Assembly (NCBI RefSeq): GCF_018388465.1
Contig: NZ_CP074404.1
Coordinates: forward strand, 3,782,001 to 3,846,000
Length of the DNA: 64,000 nt
Source: Cellulomonas fengjieae
GTDB taxonomy: Bacteria > Actinomycetota > Actinomycetes > Actinomycetales > Cellulomonadaceae
Direction: 5' to 3'
A model generated the notes under the pieces. It had not been told where the DNA came from. It was given only the letters and a program-made list of their open reading frames with translations, and ran no database searches. Position numbers and translations under genes: made by a program. Of the stretch, positions 39,659-48,015 are shown piece after piece; the stretch's first letter is position 1, and each line of letters begins with the position of its first letter.

Positions 39659-40122
39659 GGCGTCGCCACCAGCCGGGCCACGTACGCGGCGATGGCGGGC
39701 ACGTACAGGTCCCAACCCGTGACGTGGTCGTCGTACGCGGCCTCGAGCACCGCCGCCTCCCAGCCATTCTCCCGGAACCCGGTCTCCGTGAGCCGGAGCA
39801 GGGTTCCCGCGTCGGAGGGCACGAGCTCGAAGGTCACCAGGAGCGAGTTCGTGGCGGTGGCGGCCTCCGCGCCCTCGTCATAGGTCCATCGGAACGAGAA
39901 CAGGCGAGGCGGATCCGCCTCGACGACCGTGAGCGGTCCGATGTGCTCGTCGGCCGTCCCCCGCCCCCAGCTGATCTCGGCGACCGATCCTGGCGTGGGC
40001 GTCAGGTCGGTCTCGGCGCCGCCCCACCACTCGCGGATGTGCTCGGGGGTGCTGAGCACCTCGAACACGGTCTCCGGGGGTGCGTCGACGTAGATCTCCC
40101 GCTCGATGCTGCCGACCTCCAT
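39655..40122 (-). CDS. SRPBCC / AHSA1-type protein (cassette 3, proximal)
   Basis: 155 residues. IEREIYVDAPPETVFEVLSTPEHIREWWGG, then VAEISWG and LLRLTETGF, the hallmark TETGF-like strand of AHSA1 proteins. The first gene of the operon; a GAAGGAG site precedes ATG 40122 and the promoter with two operators lies at 40143-40203. Ligand unknown. Confidence 0.87.
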   Translation of the reverse strand: MEVGSIEREIYVDAPPETVFEVLSTPEHIREWWGGAETDLTPTPGSVAEISWGRGTADEHIGPLTVVEADPPRLFSFRWTYDEGAEAATATNSLLVTFELVPSDAGTLLRLTETGFRENGWEAAVLEAAYDDHVTGWDLYVPAIAAYVARLVATP

Positions 40123-40142
40123 GAGAGGACTCCTTCGCGATA

Positions 40143-40159
40143 TGCAACGTGTGGTTGCA
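40143..40159. promoter_or_regulatory. ArsR operator site 1: TGCAAC-N5-GTTGCA
   Basis: Perfect inverted repeat with 6-base arms, centred on the predicted transcription start of cassette 3. Confidence 0.65.
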
Positions 40160-40163
40160 CACC

Positions 40164-40192
40164 ACGGTAGGGGCGGGCGTGGCGATGCGCAA
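40164..40192 (-). promoter_or_regulatory. Promoter of ArsR/SRPBCC cassette 3
   Basis: Minus-strand TTGCGC (40187-40192), 17 bases, TACCGT (40164-40169). Confidence 0.6.
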
Positions 40193-40203
40193 CCGTCAGT
40201 TGC
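40189..40203. promoter_or_regulatory. ArsR operator site 2: GCAAC-N5-GTTGC
   Basis: A second copy of the same inverted repeat overlapping the -35 box, 46 bases from site 1. Confidence 0.6.
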
Positions 40204-40230
40204 ATATGCGTCCGAGGTGCCCGGCCCGGG

Positions 40231-42027
40231 TCAGGCGGGGACGCTCTCCCGGCCCGGCAGCTCCACGCCGATGCGCAGGGCCTCCACCAGGTCGCGGTAC
40301 AGCGCGTCGGTCTCCAGCAGCTCCTCGTGCGTCCCGCGGGCGCGCAGCCGGCCCTCCTCCATCACGAGGATCGTGTCGGCGTCGAGCACCGTGGACAGCC
40401 GGTGCGCCACCGTGACGACGGCCCCGCGTGCGGCCAGGTCCCGGATGCAGTCGTGGATCGCGGACTCGGTCAGCCCGTCCACCTGCGCGGTCGCCTCGTC
40501 GAGCAGCAGCACCTCGGGCGCCTTGAGGATCGCCCTGGCCAGCGCGATCCGCTGCCGCTGGCCACCCGAGACGGACGTCGAGGTCAGCGACGTGTCCAGC
40601 CCGTCGGGCAGCGCGTCGAACGCACCCTCCAGCCGGACGGCGGCCAGCACCCGGTCGAGGTCCTCGCCGGACGCGTCCGGCGCGCTGAACAGCAGGTTGT
40701 CGCGGATGGAGCCGGGCACGATCGGCGTCTCCTGCTCCACGTAGGCGAACCGGGACCGCAGCCGGTCATGGCCGATCTCCGCGAAGGGCCGCCCGTCCAG
40801 CAGCAGCTCGCCCGACTGCGGCTCGAGGAAGCGCAGCAGGAGAGAGAACACGGTGGTCTTGCCGGCGCCCGAGGGCCCGACGAGCGCGGTGTGCCCCCGC
40901 CGCGGCACCGCGAACGACAGGTCCCGCACCGCCGGCTCCGCGTCCGGGCCGTACGCGGCCGTCACGTTGCGGAGCTCGACCACCGGCGTCGCCTCGTCGG
41001 GAGCCTCGTCGGGAGCCTCGTCGGGGAGCACGACCGCACCGTCGACCGCCTCCTCGCTCTCCATGTCGGTGACCTCGCGGATCCGGGCGGCCGCCGCGAT
41101 GCCCGACTGCAGCTGCGTGAAGCTCTGGGTGAGGTCGGTGATCGGTCCGACGATGTTGAACGCGTACAGCAGGAACGCGACCAGGCTGGAGACGGCCAGC
41201 AGGTCCTGCGAGACCCGCCAGGCGCCCAGCCCGAGGATCACCACGATCGCCAGCTGGATCCCGCCCCAGGAGATGGTCCACGCCACCGCGGTCGTGCGCA
41301 CCGCGCGCACCGAGTGCTCCTTGGCGTCCCGGGCGTCGGCCAGGATCCGCTCGGCCTGCCGCTCCTCCGCGCGGCTCGACTTGACCGTGCGCACCGCGCG
41401 CAGCGTCCCCTCGAGCGTGCCGCCGAGCCGGCCGACCGACTCCTGGGCGGCCTGCTGCGAGGTCGCGATCCCCGGCAGCAGCAGCGCCATGAGGATGCTC
41501 ACCACGATGATCGCGCCGATGGTGGTGGCCAGCAGGACCAGGTCGAGCACAGCCATCAGCACCAGCGTGCCGACGAGGGCCACGACGCCGTTGACCAGGC
41601 TGACCAGGCTCGACGAGGCGGCCTCCCGCAGCAGGACCGTGTCCGAGGTGGTCCGCGTGACGAGCTCGCCGACCGGTCGTCGGGTCACCGCGGGGACGGT
41701 CGCGTGCAGGAAGTGCCGCACCAGCGACTCGCGCGCGTCCAGCACGATCCGCTCCGCGACGGTGCCCAGGAGGACCCACTGCGCCAGCCCGACGACGGAC
41801 CCGACCACCAGCAGCCCGAGCAGCAGCGCGATCGGCGCCGCGAGGCTGAGACCGCCGGACAGCGAGTCGAGCACCCACTTGGTCACCATCGGCGTCGCCA
41901 GCGCCATGGCGGTGGCGACGAGGCTGAGCCCGAGGCCGAGGAGCAGGGCGCGCTGGTGCGGCCGCGCGAAGCCGATGAGGATGCGGAGCCGCTCGCCCCG
42001 GGGCTGCTGGGTCTCGTCCGTCGCCAT
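40231..42027 (-). CDS. ABC exporter, fused membrane and ATPase domains
   Basis: 598 residues. Six membrane helices (about 25-310) are followed by an ATPase domain: Walker A GPSGAGKTT, Q-loop YVEQETP, signature SVSGGQRQR, Walker B VLLLDEATAQVD and H-loop AHRLS. An in-frame acidic repeat DEAPDEAPDEA links the two. It resembles type IV (MsbA/BmrA-like) half-transporters that export drugs or lipids as dimers. A divergent TetR gene with two inverted-repeat operators between them is the likely regulator. The last 20 codons resemble the decayed stump at 45210-45275. Confidence 0.92.
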   Translation of the reverse strand: MATDETQQPRGERLRILIGFARPHQRALLLGLGLSLVATAMALATPMVTKWVLDSLSGGLSLAAPIALLLGLLVVGSVVGLAQWVLLGTVAERIVLDARESLVRHFLHATVPAVTRRPVGELVTRTTSDTVLLREAASSSLVSLVNGVVALVGTLVLMAVLDLVLLATTIGAIIVVSILMALLLPGIATSQQAAQESVGRLGGTLEGTLRAVRTVKSSRAEERQAERILADARDAKEHSVRAVRTTAVAWTISWGGIQLAIVVILGLGAWRVSQDLLAVSSLVAFLLYAFNIVGPITDLTQSFTQLQSGIAAAARIREVTDMESEEAVDGAVVLPDEAPDEAPDEATPVVELRNVTAAYGPDAEPAVRDLSFAVPRRGHTALVGPSGAGKTTVFSLLLRFLEPQSGELLLDGRPFAEIGHDRLRSRFAYVEQETPIVPGSIRDNLLFSAPDASGEDLDRVLAAVRLEGAFDALPDGLDTSLTSTSVSGGQRQRIALARAILKAPEVLLLDEATAQVDGLTESAIHDCIRDLAARGAVVTVAHRLSTVLDADTILVMEEGRLRARGTHEELLETDALYRDLVEALRIGVELPGRESVPA

Positions 42028-42036
42028 GGGTCCAGT

Positions 42037-42052
42037 GGAACATCACCGTTCC
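42037..42052. promoter_or_regulatory. TetR operator site 1: GGAAC-N6-GTTCC
   Basis: Perfect inverted repeat just upstream of the ABC exporter start. Confidence 0.55.
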
Positions 42053-42067
42053 GTAGCGGTCAAGAGT

Positions 42068-42082
42068 GTTCCATGACGGAAC
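42068..42082. promoter_or_regulatory. TetR operator site 2: GTTCC-N5-GGAAC
   Basis: Inverted repeat using the same half-sites in reversed order, overlapping the -35 position of the TetR promoter. Confidence 0.55.
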
Positions 42083-42090
42083 AGCGGTGC

Positions 42091-42096
42091 TACTTT
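42091..42096 (+). promoter_or_regulatory. -10 box TACTTT of leaderless TetR gene
   Basis: TACTTT, six bases (TGGCAC), GTG 42103. Confidence 0.65.
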
Positions 42097-42102
42097 TGGC
42101 AC

Positions 42103-42666
42103 GTGACCACCGACATCGCGACCGGCGCCCGAGGCCGCACCCGCAAGGCCATCCTCGACGCGGCGATCCGCGTGCTCGCCACCGAGCCGACGGCCAGCCT
42201 CGGCCAGATCGCGGACGCCGCCGACGTCGGCCGCACCACGCTGCACCGCTACTTCCCGGAGCGTGCGGGCCTCCTCGCCGCCCTCACGCAGGAGGCGGCG
42301 GTGCGGCTCACCGACGCCGCCGTCCGCGCACGCCTGGACGAGGGGCCCGGGCTCCCCGCGTTGCTGCGGGCGTGCCAGGAGTGCCTGCGGCTCGGGGACC
42401 TGCTGACGCTGGTGTTCACCGAGGTGGTCTCGCTCGACGCGTGCGGTGACGAGGACGGCTTCTCCCGGTCGCTCGACGCCGCCTGCGCCCGCGGGCTGGC
42501 CGACGGCACGCTCGACGCTCGGCTCACCCAGGAGTGGGTGCAGGGCACGCTCTGGTCGAGCCTCTACCTGGCGTGGAGCGAGCTGCGCGCGGGCACGGCG
42601 CCGCCGCACCAGGTGCTCAGCCAGCTGCTGCTGGTCGTCGAGAAGGCACTCGCGGCGCCCGCGTAG
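42103..42666 (+). CDS. TetR-family transcriptional regulator
   Basis: 187 residues. ARGRTRKAILDAAIRVLATEPTASLGQIADAADVGRTTLHRYFPERAGLLAAL is the TetR DNA-binding domain (motifs: SLGQIADAADVGRTTLHRYF). The C-terminal ligand domain shows no specific match. It is divergent from the ABC exporter with 75 bases between them and probably represses it until its substrate appears. GTG 42103 fits the leaderless -10 box. Confidence 0.92.
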   Translation: MTTDIATGARGRTRKAILDAAIRVLATEPTASLGQIADAADVGRTTLHRYFPERAGLLAALTQEAAVRLTDAAVRARLDEGPGLPALLRACQECLRLGDLLTLVFTEVVSLDACGDEDGFSRSLDAACARGLADGTLDARLTQEWVQGTLWSSLYLAWSELRAGTAPPHQVLSQLLLVVEKALAAPA

Positions 42667-42685
42667 GCGCTGGCAGACTCGGCTG

Positions 42686-43456
42686 GTGCCCGAGCCGCTA
42701 CCCGACCAGCGACCGGCCCGGGTCCGGCTCGAGTGGGGCCTGACCGGCGCCCGGGCGCTGCTGGGCGCGGACGGGTCGGCCTGCCTGGTCGTCGTGGTGG
42801 ACGTCCTGTCGTTCTCCACCGCGGTGACCGTGGCCTGCGAGCGGGGCACCGTCGTCCATCCCTACCCGTACCGGGATCCCGCAGGAGCATCGGCGCTGGC
42901 CGCGCGCCTCGGCGCCACGCTGGCCGGCCCGCGCGGCGACGGACGGGTCAGCCTCTCGCCGTCGACCCTCCGTCACCTTCGCGGCGGGCGGCTGGTCCTG
43001 CCGTCGCCGAACGGCGCGACGATCGCGCACGGGCTGGCGGGCACGGGCGCCGTCGTCGTCGTGGGCTGCGTGCGCAACGCCTCGGCCGTCGCCCAGGTGG
43101 TCGACGAGCACCTCGCGGCGGACGCGACGCACGACGTGGTCCTGGTCCCCGCCGGCGAGCGCTGGGCCGACGGCAGCCTGCGCCCCTGCCTGGAGGACCA
43201 CCTCGGCGCGGGTGCGATCGCCGCGGCGATCCCCCGCGTCGGCGACCTCTCGACCGAGGCGCGCGCCGCGGCGCTGCTGTGGCAGGCCACTCCCGACCCG
43301 GCCGCGACGATCCGCGACACGACGAGCGGGCGCGAGCTCGTCGCCGCCGGCTGGCCGCAGGACGTCGAGATCGCCGCCGAGCACGACGCCACCGAGTCCG
43401 TCGCCCGGCTGACCGACGACGGCCTCGGCCCGGCCTTCACCGGGAACGGGCCGTGA
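42686..43456 (+). CDS. ComB-like 2-phosphosulfolactate phosphatase family protein
   Basis: 256 residues. VRLEWGLTGARALLGADGSACLVVVVDVLSFSTAVTVACERGTVVHPY (motif VVVDVLSFSTAV), PSPNGATIAHGL, VVGCVRNASAVA and VPAGERWADGSLRPCLEDHLGAGAI are the conserved blocks of the ComB family. In methanogens ComB makes sulfolactate for coenzyme M; the bacterial homologues are of unsettled function. A CAGACT box lies 6 bases before GTG 42686. The end overlaps the convergent TspO-like gene by 20 bases. Confidence 0.85.
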   Translation: MPEPLPDQRPARVRLEWGLTGARALLGADGSACLVVVVDVLSFSTAVTVACERGTVVHPYPYRDPAGASALAARLGATLAGPRGDGRVSLSPSTLRHLRGGRLVLPSPNGATIAHGLAGTGAVVVVGCVRNASAVAQVVDEHLAADATHDVVLVPAGERWADGSLRPCLEDHLGAGAIAAAIPRVGDLSTEARAAALLWQATPDPAATIRDTTSGRELVAAGWPQDVEIAAEHDATESVARLTDDGLGPAFTGNGP

Positions 43457-44261
43457 GGGAGGTGATCACCGGGGCCAGCAGGGCGACGGCGGCCGCGACG
43501 AAGGCCGCGGTCGCGACCGTCTGGTCCACCAGGGGTCCGTTGGTGCGGCCGAGCCCGATCCAGCCGAGCCCCCACGCCATGGCCAGGCCGATCGGCACGA
43601 TCACGGTGGGCCGCCGCCGGCCGAACACGGCGTACGCCACCGACAGCGCCGCACCCGCCGCCAGCACGATGACCGACCACACCGTGGCGCCCAGGCCGAG
43701 CTCGCCCACGCCGGCGACCGCGAGGAACGCCGCGGTGTTCGCGAGCGACGCCACGCTGACCCAGCCGAGGTAGAGCCCGACCGTCGTGTCGGTGATCAGG
43801 GAGGTCACGGCCCCGGTGTGCGCGAGACGGACGAGCCGGACGAAGATGACCGCCAGGACGGCGAGCAGCGCGAGGATCACCACCACGCTGCCCCCGACGC
43901 TGTCCGCCTGCACGACCCCGATCCAGAGCGCGTTGAGCAGCATCGAGGCCAGCACCCACCACGACACCGCCCGCAGCCGGGGGTCGGCGCCCTGGCGCGG
44001 CAGGGCCTGCGCGACCGCGAAGACGGCGAGGCCGAGGTAGATCAGCGACCAGATCGAGAACGCCGGCGAGTCGGGGGCCAGCGGCGTGGCGGTCGCGGAC
44101 AGCGCGCCGTCGGCGGCCTCGGCGACGGGCTGGCCACCGAAGGCCCCCGAGCCGTAGGCGGCTCCGCCGATCGCGATGATCGCGCCCACGAGGACCGTGG
44201 CCTGGCGGACCCGGTCGCGGGACGTGGCAGGTGCGTCGAGGGCTGCGCTCGTGGTCTCCAT
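43437..44261 (-). CDS. TspO/MBR-related membrane protein
   Basis: 274 residues, about eight hydrophobic segments. FSIWSLIYLGLAVFAVAQALP and WWVLASMLLNALWIGVVQAD are typical of the tryptophan-rich TspO-like superfamily in its longer form; GLYLGWVSVASLANTAAFL continues the pattern. Ligand unknown (porphyrins in classical TspO). GGAGGG precedes ATG 44261. A 14-base palindrome lies just upstream. Confidence 0.8.
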   Translation of the reverse strand: METTSAALDAPATSRDRVRQATVLVGAIIAIGGAAYGSGAFGGQPVAEAADGALSATATPLAPDSPAFSIWSLIYLGLAVFAVAQALPRQGADPRLRAVSWWVLASMLLNALWIGVVQADSVGGSVVVILALLAVLAVIFVRLVRLAHTGAVTSLITDTTVGLYLGWVSVASLANTAAFLAVAGVGELGLGATVWSVIVLAAGAALSVAYAVFGRRRPTVIVPIGLAMAWGLGWIGLGRTNGPLVDQTVATAAFVAAAVALLAPVITSLTARSR

Positions 44262-44279
44262 CCCTCCAGGATGCCAACA

Positions 44280-44293
44280 CTCAGCATGCTGAG
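44280..44293. promoter_or_regulatory. Perfect palindrome CTCAGCATGCTGAG
   Basis: 14-base palindrome between the divergent TspO-like and phosphotransferase-like genes, possible operator. Confidence 0.45.
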
Positions 44294-44340
44294 CATCTTG
44301 GGAGACAATCACCTTGCCCGGTGCGGGAGGCTGGTTCGCG

Positions 44341-45213
44341 ATGACTCCCCGCATGCACGCCGACGAGCTGGACCTCCCCGTCGCACTCGTCGCGAACCTC
44401 CTGGCCGACCAGTTCCCGCAGTGGTCCGACCTGCCCGTCCGGCGCTTGGCGTCCAGCGGCACGGACAACGCGATGTTCCGGCTGGGCGACGACCTCGTGG
44501 TCCGGATGCCCCGGATCCACTGGGCGAGCGGCACGGTGGATCACGAGGCGACGTGGCTTCCGCGGGTCGATGGCCACCTGCCGGTGACGGTCCCGCGCGT
44601 GCTGGCCGTCGGCACGTCCGCGCGCGGCTACCCCTGGACCTGGTCGGTGATGACCTGGGTGCCGGGCGTGAACCCGGTCCTGGACCGGCTGCGCGAGCCC
44701 GTCGCGCTGGCCCGCGACCTCGCGGCGCTGGTGCGGTCGGTCCGGGCGCTGCCGCTCGACGGCGGGAAACCGAAGGCCGGTCCGTTGGCCGACCGCGACG
44801 AACAGGTCCGTCGCGACATCGTCGCGGTCGCCGACGAGATCGACACCGCCGAGGTCACGGCCGTCTGGGAGCACGCGCTCGCGACGGCCGAGTGGGACGG
44901 GCGCAGCACGTGGGTGCACTGCGACATCGCGCCCGGCAACCTGCTGCTCACCGGCGACCGCCTGACCGGGCTGATCGACTTCGCGGGCATCGGCACCGGC
45001 GACCCGACGCTCGACCTCGGCGTCGCCTGGAACCTCCTGCCCCCGCCCGCGCGGGCGGTGTTCCGGTCCGAGCTCGACGTCGACGAGACGACCTGGACCC
45101 GCGCCCGGGCGCGCGCGCTCGCGCAGGCACTCGTCCAGCTGCCGTACTACCGTGACACCAACCCGGTGCTCGCGGCGAACGCGCGGCACGTGATCCGCGA
45201 GGTCAGCACCTAG
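44341..45213 (+). CDS. Aminoglycoside-phosphotransferase-like kinase
   Basis: 290 residues with the APH fold: VRRLASSGTDNAMFRLGDDLVVRMPR (nucleotide loop and Lys-equivalent region), WVHCDIAPGNLLL (catalytic HxDxxxxN) and LIDFAGIGTGDPTLDLGVAWNLL (DFG-equivalent). Members phosphorylate aminoglycosides or small metabolites; resistance cannot be claimed from sequence. ATG 44341 has GGGAGG about 10 bases upstream; TTG 44314 is an alternative. Its stop overlaps the stump of a second ABC exporter. Confidence 0.85.
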   Translation: MTPRMHADELDLPVALVANLLADQFPQWSDLPVRRLASSGTDNAMFRLGDDLVVRMPRIHWASGTVDHEATWLPRVDGHLPVTVPRVLAVGTSARGYPWTWSVMTWVPGVNPVLDRLREPVALARDLAALVRSVRALPLDGGKPKAGPLADRDEQVRRDIVAVADEIDTAEVTAVWEHALATAEWDGRSTWVHCDIAPGNLLLTGDRLTGLIDFAGIGTGDPTLDLGVAWNLLPPPARAVFRSELDVDETTWTRARARALAQALVQLPYYRDTNPVLAANARHVIREVST

Positions 45214-45275
45214 ACGGGCACGCCGGATCGGCCCGGCAGCTCCTCGCTCATCCGCAGCGCCTCGACCAGAGTCGC
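45210..45275 (-). pseudogene. 3' stump of a second ABC exporter gene
   Basis: The last 21 codons on the minus strand read TLVEALRMSEELPGRSGVPV then TAG. The intact ABC exporter ends DLVEALRIGVELPGRESVPA. The match stops abruptly upstream, where no Walker or membrane segment is found, so only the end of a paralogous gene survives. Confidence 0.6.
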
Positions 45276-45421
45276 CGATCGGGACGTGGCCCGCACGAGC
45301 CATTCGGTTGCCGCGGCGAACGTTCTCCCGCCTGTGCGCGAACTGTGCTGGTCTAGGCACGGCCGGCAGGGGCCCGGCCCGGCGCAGCCTCGGCCGCGCC
45401 GACGTGTGAGGAGGACCGCGC

Positions 45422-46954
45422 ATGGCACCACGTCGAACTCTGGTCGCACTCGTCTCGTCCATCTCGATCCTCGCCGCCGGCGCCCTGGCGTCCCCGGCGG
45501 CCGCGCACGGCCGGGGCGGCACCCCGGAGAGGTTCGCGCAGCAGGTCAGCACGCGGGCCGTGCTGGGGCACCTGGCGGCGCTCCAGCAGATCGCTGACCG
45601 CAACGGCGGCAACCGCGCCGCGCTGACCCCCGGCTACGAGGCGAGCGCGCGGTACGTCGAGAAGACCCTGCGCAAGGCGGGGTACCGCACCGAGCGCGAC
45701 CCGTTCACGTTCGACCGTGAGGTCATCGACACGGCGACCCTCACCGCCGGGGCCACGGCGTACGAGGTCGACCAGATGGCGTTCTCGCCCAACGCGCCCG
45801 CGGGCGGGGTGACCGCGGACCTGGCGGCACCGACCGACCCGCTCGGCTGCGCGCCCGACGACTGGGCCGGGGTCGAGGTCACCGGCAGGATCGCGCTGGT
45901 CAGCCGAGGCGTCTGCCCCTTCGGGGACAAGGCCGTCAACGCCGAGGCCGCCGGCGCGGTGGGCGTGGTGATCTACAACAACGTGCCCGACGTCCAGCTC
46001 TTCGGCACGCTCGGCGCCGAGGGTCTCGTCGAGGTCCCCGTGGCGGGCATCCGGCAGGCCGACGGGCAGGCACTCGCGACCGCTCTGGCCGCCGGTCCTG
46101 TGACCGTGACGCTGGACCTGAGCAGCCACGTCGAGACCGTCGAGTCGTTCAACGTGATCGCCGAGACCCGGCAGGGCCGCGACGACAACGTCGTGATGCT
46201 CGGGGCGCACCTCGACGGCGTCGAGGAGGGTCCGGGGATCAACGACAACGGCACGGGCTCGGCGGCGATCCTCGAGGTCGCCGTGCAGCTGGCGAAGTCG
46301 CACACCCGGCACCACAACACCGTGCGGTTCGCCTGGTGGGGCGCCGAGGAGCTCGGGCTGCAGGGGTCGACCGCGTACGTGGCCGAGCTCGCGACGCAGG
46401 AGGGCGAGCTCGACCGCATCGCGACGTACCTCAACTACGACATGGTCGGCTCGCCGAACTACATCATCGGCGTCTACGACGCGGACCAGTCCACCTATCC
46501 CGCACCGGTCGAGGTCCCCGCGGGGTCGGAGGCCACCGAGGACGTGCTCACCACCTGGTTCGACTCGGTGGGGCAGCCGTGGGTGGACACCGAGTTCTCC
46601 GGGCGCTCCGACTACCAGGCGTTCATCCTCAACGGCATCCCGGCGTCGGGCCTGTTCACCGGCGCCGACGACATCAAGACCGACGAGGAGGTCGCGCTGT
46701 TCGGCGGCACGGCCGGGATCACCCACGACCCGAACTACCACTCGGCCGGGGACGACCTGAGCAACGTGAACCGGACCGCGCTCGCCATCATGACCAAGGC
46801 GATCGCGGCGTCGACCTACAGCCTCGCGTGGGACACGTCGGCCATCAACGGTGTCTCCGGCCCCGGCGACGACCGCCCGCGGCCGTGGCCCGGGCACGGC
46901 CACGGCCGGCACGGTGACCAGGACGACCGCACCCTGTGGGAGCGCGCCTCCTGA
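45422..46954 (+). CDS. Secreted M28 aminopeptidase with PA domain
   Basis: 510 residues. A signal peptide (MAPRRTLVALVSS ... SPAAAHG) leads into an N-terminal region and a protease-associated domain (IALVSRGVCPFGDKAVNAEAAGAVGVVIYNN). The M28 zinc sites are GAHLDGV, INDNGTGSA, WWGAEELGL, LNYDMVGSPNY and THDPNYHSAGDD. It resembles Streptomyces griseus aminopeptidase and should remove N-terminal residues from peptides outside the cell. The Arg/His/Asp-rich tail is unusual. GAGGAGGACC precedes ATG 45422. Confidence 0.92.
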   Translation: MAPRRTLVALVSSISILAAGALASPAAAHGRGGTPERFAQQVSTRAVLGHLAALQQIADRNGGNRAALTPGYEASARYVEKTLRKAGYRTERDPFTFDREVIDTATLTAGATAYEVDQMAFSPNAPAGGVTADLAAPTDPLGCAPDDWAGVEVTGRIALVSRGVCPFGDKAVNAEAAGAVGVVIYNNVPDVQLFGTLGAEGLVEVPVAGIRQADGQALATALAAGPVTVTLDLSSHVETVESFNVIAETRQGRDDNVVMLGAHLDGVEEGPGINDNGTGSAAILEVAVQLAKSHTRHHNTVRFAWWGAEELGLQGSTAYVAELATQEGELDRIATYLNYDMVGSPNYIIGVYDADQSTYPAPVEVPAGSEATEDVLTTWFDSVGQPWVDTEFSGRSDYQAFILNGIPASGLFTGADDIKTDEEVALFGGTAGITHDPNYHSAGDDLSNVNRTALAIMTKAIAASTYSLAWDTSAINGVSGPGDDRPRPWPGHGHGRHGDQDDRTLWERAS

Positions 46955-46961
46955 CCGACGA

Positions 46962-46998
46962 CCGGGTGGCGCGCGCGGGTCCCGTGCGCGTCACCCGG
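46962..46998. terminator. Bidirectional terminator hairpin
   Basis: CCGGGTGGCGCGCGCG (46962-46977) pairs with CGTGCGCGTCACCCGG (46983-46998) with two G-U pairs and a 5-base loop. It lies between convergent genes; the stop of the methyltransferase is in the 3' arm. Confidence 0.7.
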
Positions 46999-47722
46999 GC
47001 AGGCGGTACACCGAGACGTGCGAGCGGGACTCCGCGGTGAACGGTGCGCCGTCCCAGTCCGCGTCCCTGCTCTCCAGCTCGAAGCCGGCCAGCTGCGCCA
47101 TGAGGTCGAGCTCGGCCGGCCAGACGTAGCGCTGCGGCGTGCGCCCCAGCCGCGCCTCGGTACCGTCGCCGAAGCGGAAGTGGTGCGAGACCAGCTGCTG
47201 GTTCAGGACGTCGTACGTGTCGAGGGCGAGGTAGCCCGGCTCGTCGAGCCAGACCGTGGCCTGCACCCCGGGCGGGAGCCTGCGCAGGTCCGGCACCCCG
47301 AGCTCGATGACGAACGCACCGCCCGGCAGGAGGTGGCGCGCCGCGTTGCGGAAGCAGGCCACCTGGTCCTCCTGCGTCAGCAGGTTGCCGATGGTGTTGA
47401 AGACCAGGTACACGAGGCTGAACCTGCCCGGGGCTGTCGCGGACGACATGTCGCCCAGGACCACCGGGATCGTCGCCTCGTCGACCTTGGTGCGCAGCTG
47501 GTCGACCATGTGCGGCGACAGCTCGACGCCCACCACCGGCACCCCGCGTTCCGCGAGCGGGACGGCGACGCGGCCGGTGCCGATGGCGAGCTCGAGCGCG
47601 CGACCGCCGTCCGCGAGCGCGGCGAGCCGGTCCGCGGTCGTTCTCAGCAGCTCGGGGGCGAACATCCCGACGCCGGGGGTGTCGTAGCGCCGCGCGGTCT
47701 CGGCGTCCCAGAGCTGGCTCAT
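46991..47722 (-). CDS. Class I SAM-dependent methyltransferase
   Basis: 243 residues. LWDAETARRYDTPGVGMFAPELL, ALELAIGTGRVAVPLAERGVPVVGVELSPHMV (motif I has AIGTG), and LLPGGAFVIELGVP. A common actinobacterial stand-alone methyltransferase of unknown substrate. A CATCGT box 7 bases before ATG 47722 is a weak leaderless promoter. Confidence 0.87.
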   Translation of the reverse strand: MSQLWDAETARRYDTPGVGMFAPELLRTTADRLAALADGGRALELAIGTGRVAVPLAERGVPVVGVELSPHMVDQLRTKVDEATIPVVLGDMSSATAPGRFSLVYLVFNTIGNLLTQEDQVACFRNAARHLLPGGAFVIELGVPDLRRLPPGVQATVWLDEPGYLALDTYDVLNQQLVSHHFRFGDGTEARLGRTPQRYVWPAELDLMAQLAGFELESRDADWDGAPFTAESRSHVSVYRLPG

Positions 47723-48015
47723 CCGACCGACGATGGCAGCGGGCCGGCGACGCCGTCCACGGGATTGTCGGCCGGGGCCGACGAGCGAATCGGACGAACC
47801 GGTGGCAACCGGTGCAGGAGCGGGGCCTGGCGGCCGTACACCCAGTAATCACCCTGTGACGTGGGACGGAAGACTCATGACGCCCACCAGGATGCCTCAC
47901 GCAACCGCAACGCACCGGACGCCCCCTCGTCCCACGCCCGCGCTGCGGCCGGCCGCCCCGACCTCGAGCCACGCGGGTCGGTGCGACCGGCGCCCACACG
48001 CCTGGAGGAACCCCC

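Noticed and set aside
40989..41034. Acidic DEAP repeats in the ABC exporter considered as a frameshift scar
   Set aside because: The frame continues into an intact ATPase domain; it is a flexible linker.
44341..45213. Aminoglycoside resistance
   Set aside because: The APH fold is present, but many such kinases act on metabolites; no resistance-specific signature was recognised.
47723..48015. Possible riboswitch or sORF before the surface-protein gene
   Set aside because: The 293-base gap holds a repeated ACCGGT and an open Pro/Thr/Arg-rich frame, but no conserved structure or protein-like pattern could be supported.
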